The notes under the pieces are model-generated. The model was not told where the DNA came from. It saw nothing but the letters and a program-made list of their open reading frames with translations, and ran no database searches. A stretch of 6,442 nucleotides of DNA from Candidatus Aminicenantota bacterium (GTDB taxonomy: Bacteria > Acidobacteriota > Aminicenantia > Aminicenantales > UBA8522), in the NCBI GenBank assembly GCA_003524335.1, contig DQHV01000275.1:16488-22929 (forward strand), read 5' to 3'. Positions 4,861-6,442 of this stretch are shown piece after piece (position 1 is the stretch's first letter; every line of letters begins with the position of its first letter). A program made the translations under genes and the position numbers.

Positions 4861-6442
4861 ATGCCTATTCGAGCTTGTATCCCCATCTTGATTGTCCTCC
4901 TATCCGGGCCGACAGTCCTGACCTCCCAGGAAAAGGGTGGTGATTTCCTGGATGAATTCATCATCAAGACCCCGGGGCAGTTCAACGGCTACACCAACTA
5001 CTGGCACAGCATTTTTTGGGAATGGCAGCAGTACGGAAATATTTTCCAACTCAGCATTCCCGACGTGGCGAGGACCATCGCTCAGAGCAAGGTCGACACG
5101 GCCGAGGAACTGGGAATTCCCGGGCTGCGCCTTCAAGAAGGATTCCTGGCGGCGTTCGTGGCCGGCCCTGTCGAAGAACTCGAAAACCCTCCCCTGGAGG
5201 AGGTCGAAAAGACGCTCGGCGAGTCAAACCTCCTGCTCTATGTCGATGCCGCTACCGAACTGGGGAAGAGACTCGCCCAGAAGAATTCCGAGAAGGGAGA
5301 TTGGCGGCGGACACTCCTGAGCCACCAGCTCAACGCCGCCGATTTCCGGGACGTCCGGGCGTTCTATCTGGAAAAAGGCGATCGCAAGCTGTTTGTCGTG
5401 CTCGCGGAGACAAAAGCAGACAGAGAGAACTTCCGGCAGCTCGTCGGCGGCGTCCGCGAGGTCTTGGCCAACTACGACCTGCACCGCGGCTGGTTCGGGA
5501 CAGAGACCCTGCTGCACAGCGTGACCTGCCATCCGGGCCATCCGCTGGAAGTCATCGCCGCGGGGCTGGGTCAGGGAAATGACTGGTTCACCTTCAGCGG
5601 CTACATGGACTACCTTCTTCAGGCGCAATTTCCGGAATGGCTGGGCAGAGTCGGTCTGGACGTCGTTACCGATGTGGGCACGGGCAAGGCGACCCACAGC
5701 TTCGGGTCGCTCGCCTATGGCTGCAGGAACTGGGACGGCATCAAGATCCAGGACATGCCCACGGAGCAAGAATGGATCCGGTTCGTCCGGGAGCGCGGCG
5801 GGTTCATCTTCCGGCCGGTGTCCGGCGATGACTGCGATCCCTATGAATATGACGGCACCATCGCCATCGAAGGCAATAAGAAACAGATCGACACCGGGGA
5901 GAAGCCCTTTATCCTCCAGACCGGCTTGATCCGGGAAGAAGCGCCGACGGCCATGATCCTCTTCGCTCCCCGGGGCCAACGCTGGAGCCGGGAAGCGATG
6001 TGGGACGCCATCCGGGAAAGACGAGAGGTCGGGATCCTCACGCTCGCTAAGATGCTCGGGCCGAAGACCTTCCGGAATGCGCTCCAGATGCTTCTTCTCG
6101 ACAGGGTTTACCTGGAGGGCTATTTCGGCGACCAGGTTCAGATGCGGGCCGACATCGAGGGGCGCCTGCTCCGAATCCGGTTGGCTAATGTTCGCGGGAC
6201 AGAGATCGCAGGGAATCTCGAAATCACGGCGGCGCCGGAGATCACCATGGACGACCCGGCATCTCTCCGCGTGGTTCTTCCGCCGCGCTCGGTGCGGGAT
6301 TTTTCTTTTCGAGTCCGGCCCAGCCGGGAAGCTATGGGGCGCACGAACCCGGTGCTGGCGACATTGACTTGGGATTCCCATAAAAAGCGGACCCTGGCCA
6401 TCATGGATCTGCCGCCCGCGATTTCGGTGCACAAGCTTCTCT
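4861..6442 (+). CDS. large exported protein of unknown function, 3' end outside window
   Basis: The frame is open from ATG 4861 to the window end, 527 complete codons with no stop. I do not recognise the family. The N-terminus MPIRACIPILIVLLSG... looks like a signal peptide (Arg4, hydrophobic run about 7-20, possible cleavage near TSQ at 21-23). Cys6 is too near the start to be a lipobox. The mature part starts with an aromatic-rich segment (FNGYTNYWHSIFWEWQQYG), then a helical region, an FYLEKGDRKLFVVLAET strand pair, a Gly/Asp-rich middle (VVTDVGTGKATHSFG, GDDCDPYEYDG), and from about residue 424 a beta-rich segment (LRIRLANVRGTEIAG...LRVVLPPRSVRDFSFRV) resembling an Ig-like or NEW3-like sandwich. 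No catalytic motif can be named. The presence of a secreted fucosidase upstream does not show that they work together, since 2.1 kb and an opposite-strand gene intervene. A 402-residue antisense frame at 5224-6432 is a shadow. Confidence 0.82.
   Translation, partial: MPIRACIPILIVLLSGPTVLTSQEKGGDFLDEFIIKTPGQFNGYTNYWHSIFWEWQQYGNIFQLSIPDVARTIAQSKVDTAEELGIPGLRLQEGFLAAFVAGPVEELENPPLEEVEKTLGESNLLLYVDAATELGKRLAQKNSEKGDWRRTLLSHQLNAADFRDVRAFYLEKGDRKLFVVLAETKADRENFRQLVGGVREVLANYDLHRGWFGTETLLHSVTCHPGHPLEVIAAGLGQGNDWFTFSGYMDYLLQAQFPEWLGRVGLDVVTDVGTGKATHSFGSLAYGCRNWDGIKIQDMPTEQEWIRFVRERGGFIFRPVSGDDCDPYEYDGTIAIEGNKKQIDTGEKPFILQTGLIREEAPTAMILFAPRGQRWSREAMWDAIRERREVGILTLAKMLGPKTFRNALQMLLLDRVYLEGYFGDQVQMRADIEGRLLRIRLANVRGTEIAGNLEITAAPEITMDDPASLRVVLPPRSVRDFSFRVRPSREAMGRTNPVLATLTWDSHKKRTLAIMDLPPAISVHKLL

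Noticed and set aside
5224..6432. 402-residue minus-strand reading frame
   Set aside because: Its composition is rich in Pro, Arg, His and Asp without recognisable motifs, and it is antisense to the plus-strand frame that has a signal peptide and ribosome-binding site. High GC content readily yields such shadows.

Overview
This is a GC-rich bacterial chromosomal window with five well-supported genes, plus a sixth that runs off the right edge. The left edge also cuts a gene. Ribosome-binding sites of the AGGAGG type, exported proteins, a glycoside hydrolase and a uroporphyrinogen-decarboxylase-like protein point to a Gram-negative-type glycan degrader such as Acidobacteriota, Aminicenantes or Planctomycetes. 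That placement is a guess from gene content and base composition. There is no rRNA or other marker gene in the window.

Left block (1-2730, + strand) is a tight operon. It holds the C-terminal part of a GH29 alpha-L-fucosidase, then a RhaM-family sugar mutarotase with an N-terminal export signal, then an SGLT-type sodium/sugar symporter. Gaps are 9 and 24 nt, and each downstream gene has its own ribosome-binding site. Together they suggest a release, anomer-flip and import route for L-fucose or a similar deoxysugar.

The junction (2728-2822) between the convergent symporter and decarboxylase genes is filled by a small repeat. It has two perfectly complementary 19-nt arms in opposite orientation around a 38-nt spacer, plus a partial third copy that contains the symporter stop codon. 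It looks like a REP/BIME-type element and may act as a two-way RNA hairpin.

Middle block (2823-4616) is a divergent pair. A URO-D-superfamily protein on the minus strand has a near-consensus sigma-70 promoter (TTGACC, 17 nt, TATAAT) whose -10 box lies only 7 nt before the ATG, which predicts a leaderless mRNA. On the plus strand is a 179-residue exported protein of unknown function, with a 7-bp inverted repeat in its leader region.

Right block (4617-6442) is a 244-nt intergenic stretch with repeats and a 12-bp palindrome, then the start of a large exported protein of unrecognised family that is cut by the window end. The long minus-strand reading frames across this block and across the 179-residue gene are judged to be antisense shadows. 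I found no tRNA, rRNA, CRISPR array, transposase or prophage gene.
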